This document shows, in pieces, positions 23,427-25,250 of a DNA stretch of 25,250 nucleotides (positions within the stretch are counted from its first letter, which is position 1; every line of letters begins with the position of its first letter). Location of the stretch: assembly GCA_023427985.1 (NCBI GenBank), contig JAEYZM010000023.1, forward strand, positions 1 to 25,250, read 5' to 3'. The translations under genes and the position numbers were made by a program. The notes beneath the pieces are model-generated. The model saw only the letters and a list, made by a program, of their open reading frames with translations, did no database searches and was not told where the DNA came from. This DNA comes from Bacteroidota bacterium. GTDB lineage: Bacteria; Bacteroidota; Bacteroidia; Sphingobacteriales; Sphingobacteriaceae.

Positions 23427-24527
23427 TTATTTAACTGTTTTTCTTCTGTTTTTTACATAATCTTCAAATACATATTCACCTAGTCCATTCAATGAACTGT
23501 AGAATGCTCGGCCTCCATTTGTTTGAGTAAACATTCGCACGAACTGTTGTAAATACGGGTCTTGAGCAATCATAAATGTGGTAATAGGGATTTTTAACTT
23601 CTTACATTGTGCCGCCATGTTCAATGTTTTATTCACAATTTTTCGATCGAGTCCAACACTGTTTTTATAATACTTTGCACCTTCTTTCAAACAAGATGGC
23701 TTACCATCGGTAATCATAAAGATTTGCTTGTTATTGGTTTTCCTTCTTCTCAAAATATCTACTGCCAATTCTAATCCGGCATAGGTGTTGGTATGATATG
23801 GGCCTACTTGTAAATAGGGTAGATCTTTTATTTCGATAGGCCATGCATCGTTCCCAAAAACGATTATATCTAAAGTGTCTTTTGGATATTTTTTCTTGAT
23901 TAATTCCGACAATGCCATTGCAACTTTTTTAGCAGGAGTAATTCTATCCTCACCATAAAGAATCATGGAGTGCGATATGTCGATCATCAAAACGGTTGAA
24001 GCTTGAGTTTTATAATCCATTTCCTCAACTTCTAAATCACGTTCAGTTAATTTAAAATCACCGATACCATGATTGACTTGTGCATTGTGTATGGATTGGG
24101 TAACATCGATCCGATCTAATGCATCGCCAAATTCAAATTGTCTGCGTTCAGCATTACGTTCGTCGCCTTGACCAGAATATGGACTTTGATGCTGACCTCT
24201 ACCCGATTTTTTCAGTTTCCCGAAAATTTCTTCCAACGCATTTTGTCTGATGCTTTGCTCGGTTTTTGCAGTAATGATAAATCCTTGATTATTGTTGGCA
24301 TCGTCTTTCAAATATCCATGCTTCTTCAAATCATCAATAAAATCGCCCATCCCATAATCGTCTCGAGTAATATTGTATTTTTTGTCGAGCTCATTCATCC
24401 AAGCCAATGCCTCGTTTGCATCTCCAGAGGTATAATTCAAAAGCTCCAAAAAGAGTTTCAATAGCTCTTCAAATGAGCCTTTTGGTAATTCGTTTGGTAA
24501 ATATTTGCTAAAATTATATCCGCGCAT
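23427..24527 (-). CDS. VWA-domain protein, partner of the AAA ATPase
   Basis: A 366-residue cytoplasmic protein counted from the ATG at 24525-24527 (a TTG two codons earlier is in frame). The N-terminal half is helical with a Gly/Gln-rich linker (about 110-122). The C-terminal half is a von Willebrand factor A domain with a complete metal-ion-dependent adhesion site: DISHSM (Asp183, Ser185, Ser187), a threonine in TNTYAGL near 246-248, and Asp274 in ITDGKPS. Paired MoxR-type ATPase and VWA genes act together, for example RavA-ViaA and CbbQ-CbbO, with the VWA protein as substrate adaptor. It heads a minus-strand run of four genes with gaps of 1, 14 and 8 nt, divergent from the DUF4440-like gene. 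Confidence 0.9.
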   Translation of the reverse strand: MRGYNFSKYLPNELPKGSFEELLKLFLELLNYTSGDANEALAWMNELDKKYNITRDDYGMGDFIDDLKKHGYLKDDANNNQGFIITAKTEQSIRQNALEEIFGKLKKSGRGQHQSPYSGQGDERNAERRQFEFGDALDRIDVTQSIHNAQVNHGIGDFKLTERDLEVEEMDYKTQASTVLMIDISHSMILYGEDRITPAKKVAMALSELIKKKYPKDTLDIIVFGNDAWPIEIKDLPYLQVGPYHTNTYAGLELAVDILRRRKTNNKQIFMITDGKPSCLKEGAKYYKNSVGLDRKIVNKTLNMAAQCKKLKIPITTFMIAQDPYLQQFVRMFTQTNGGRAFYSSLNGLGEYVFEDYVKNRRKTVK

Positions 24528-24582
24528 TTTCAATAAACGTATTATATTGTATAATAGTTTTAAGAATTAATCGAATCCAAAT

Positions 24583-25008
24583 ATGAGAACATTTCTATTG
24601 ATAATTGCCTTAGTCGTATTGAGTCACAAGAATTTTGCTCAAACAAGTGATACTCAATCCATCCTTACATTATTGGAGCAACAAAGAAAAGATTGGAATT
24701 CTGGCGATGTAGAAGCGTACATGCAAGGATATTGGAAATCCGATTCCCTACTCTTCGTGGGAAAGCGTGGTCCACAATATGGTTGGAATCGCACTCTTGA
24801 AAATTACAGAAAGTCCTATCCTAATAAGGAAGCAATGGGACAATTGACATTTAATATTTTGAAGGTCGATGTGTATTGCGAATCGAATGCATTCGTTTTG
24901 GGCGAATGGATTCTTGATAGATCTAAAGATCAGTTAAAAGGTTTTTTCACCTTGCGATTAAAAAAAATTAATAATCAATGGTTGATTGTTGCAGATCATT
25001 CTTCTTAA
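24583..25008 (+). CDS. Secreted DUF4440/NTF2-like protein
   Basis: A 141-residue protein with a signal peptide (MRTFLLIIALVVLSHKNFA, cut before QTS) and a single NTF2-like cone-fold domain: an opening helix LLEQQRKDWNSGDVEAYMQG, then strands SLLFVG, AFVLGEWIL, GFFTLRLKKINNQWLIVADHSS. This is the usual layout of exported DUF4440/SnoaL-like proteins. These small pockets can bind or convert small molecules, but nothing here points to a substrate. It stands alone on the plus strand. A partial match to TAnnTTTG (TAGTTTTA, 24555-24562) lies 20 nt upstream. Its last 41 bases overlap the 3' end of the gene on the other strand. Confidence 0.88.
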   Translation: MRTFLLIIALVVLSHKNFAQTSDTQSILTLLEQQRKDWNSGDVEAYMQGYWKSDSLLFVGKRGPQYGWNRTLENYRKSYPNKEAMGQLTFNILKVDVYCESNAFVLGEWILDRSKDQLKGFFTLRLKKINNQWLIVADHSS

Positions 25009-25250
25009 TTTTATATAAGCGCATAAATACTCCACGTTTTTTCTCTTCATAAATTAATTCGTAGTTCTGAATTTCAGTTATGAGTTCATCTGGATAATTA
25101 AATACATTAGACCATAATATATAGTCGGTGTTTTTTAAATGGTAGGATTGAAACCTGCTCGTATCGCCGTTGAGACTTAATATTTCTTGCGAATCAATAT
25201 TTGGGAATCCAGCTGCAACATTATTGATTTCTATATTATTTTTTTGAATG
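24968..25250 (-). CDS. C-terminal part of an unidentified protein (cut by window edge)
   Basis: An open frame of 93 codons runs from the window edge to a TAA at 24968-24970. It reads as real protein, with segments NIDSQEILSLNGDTSRFQ, TDYILWSNVFNYPDE, LIYEEKKRGVFMRLYKIK and a short polar tail. Alternating charged and aromatic residues suggest a soluble alpha/beta end. It faintly recalls the extracytoplasmic C-termini of Bacteroidota membrane glycosyltransferases of the GT39/PMT type, but I cannot support that call from this fragment. It converges tail to tail with the DUF4440-like gene and overlaps it by 41 bp. The start and most of the gene lie to the right of the window. Confidence 0.65.
   Translation of the reverse strand, partial: IQKNNIEINNVAAGFPNIDSQEILSLNGDTSRFQSYHLKNTDYILWSNVFNYPDELITEIQNYELIYEEKKRGVFMRLYKIKKNDLQQSTIDY

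Noticed and set aside
21917..24527. Magnesium chelatase subunits I and D
   Set aside because: No H subunit or chlorophyll/cobalamin genes are present and the ATPase belongs to the general ChlI-like, VWA-paired group.
1..25250. Defence system, CRISPR array, prophage or transposon
   Set aside because: No transposase, integrase, Cas, nuclease or toxin-antitoxin signature and no spaced direct repeats were seen on either strand.

Overview
The window is AT-rich bacterial chromosome from a member of the Bacteroidota, order unknown. Several things point there. Gene starts mostly have A-rich upstream sequence and no Shine-Dalgarno. Perfect TAnnTTTG -7 boxes lie 16-21 nt before four start codons. The gene content also fits: a DUF4286 protein, a DUF6265-like lipoprotein, a large M1 peptidase with a barrel-like tail, bacterial phosphosulfolactate synthase, OmpA lipoproteins and TPR proteins. 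There are 20 coding regions, two of them cut by the window edges. I see no tRNA, rRNA, CRISPR array or insertion sequence, and no gene-free stretch longer than 300 bases.

Layout. Positions 1-3193 (all minus): a TPR protein, phosphosulfolactate synthase (comA), a low-molecular-weight tyrosine phosphatase and the start of hisS, with structured spacers at 1746-1773 and 388-431. Positions 3360-8097 (plus): an M1 peptidase with a predicted outer-membrane barrel, then an ALDH7-type aldehyde dehydrogenase ending at a strong bidirectional terminator. Positions 8172-10900 (minus): a fumC-aroE-lipoprotein operon in which the lipoprotein start and signal peptide lie inside the 3' end of aroE behind a textbook Shine-Dalgarno. 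Positions 11080-11970 (plus): an OmpA-family lipoprotein with a strong terminator nested in 7-bp repeat arrays. Positions 12082-14759 (minus): an exported TPR protein, a DUF4286 protein and rfbC. Positions 14904-19237 (plus): an S9 peptidase lipoprotein overlapping a sensor kinase, followed by an OmpR-type regulator. Positions 19246-24527 (minus): a compact VWA - AAA ATPase - membrane metallophosphoesterase - UbiA-like membrane protein cluster, followed by a DUF6265-like lipoprotein with its own promoter. Positions 24583-25250: a secreted DUF4440-like protein and the C-terminal end of an unidentified gene on the opposite strand.

Most of the content is housekeeping (hisS, fumC, aroE, aldehyde dehydrogenase) and cell-envelope work (OmpA, M1 and S9 peptidases, lipoproteins, RmlC). 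The least explained parts are: the VWA/AAA/phosphoesterase/UbiA-like cluster, where the UbiA-like protein keeps only one aspartate motif and the ATPase has Asn at the Walker B Asp position; the coupling of an exported peptidase to a two-component system; the aroE-lipoprotein overprint; and two intergenic inverted repeats built from 7-bp units. I found no complete new defence or mobile system.
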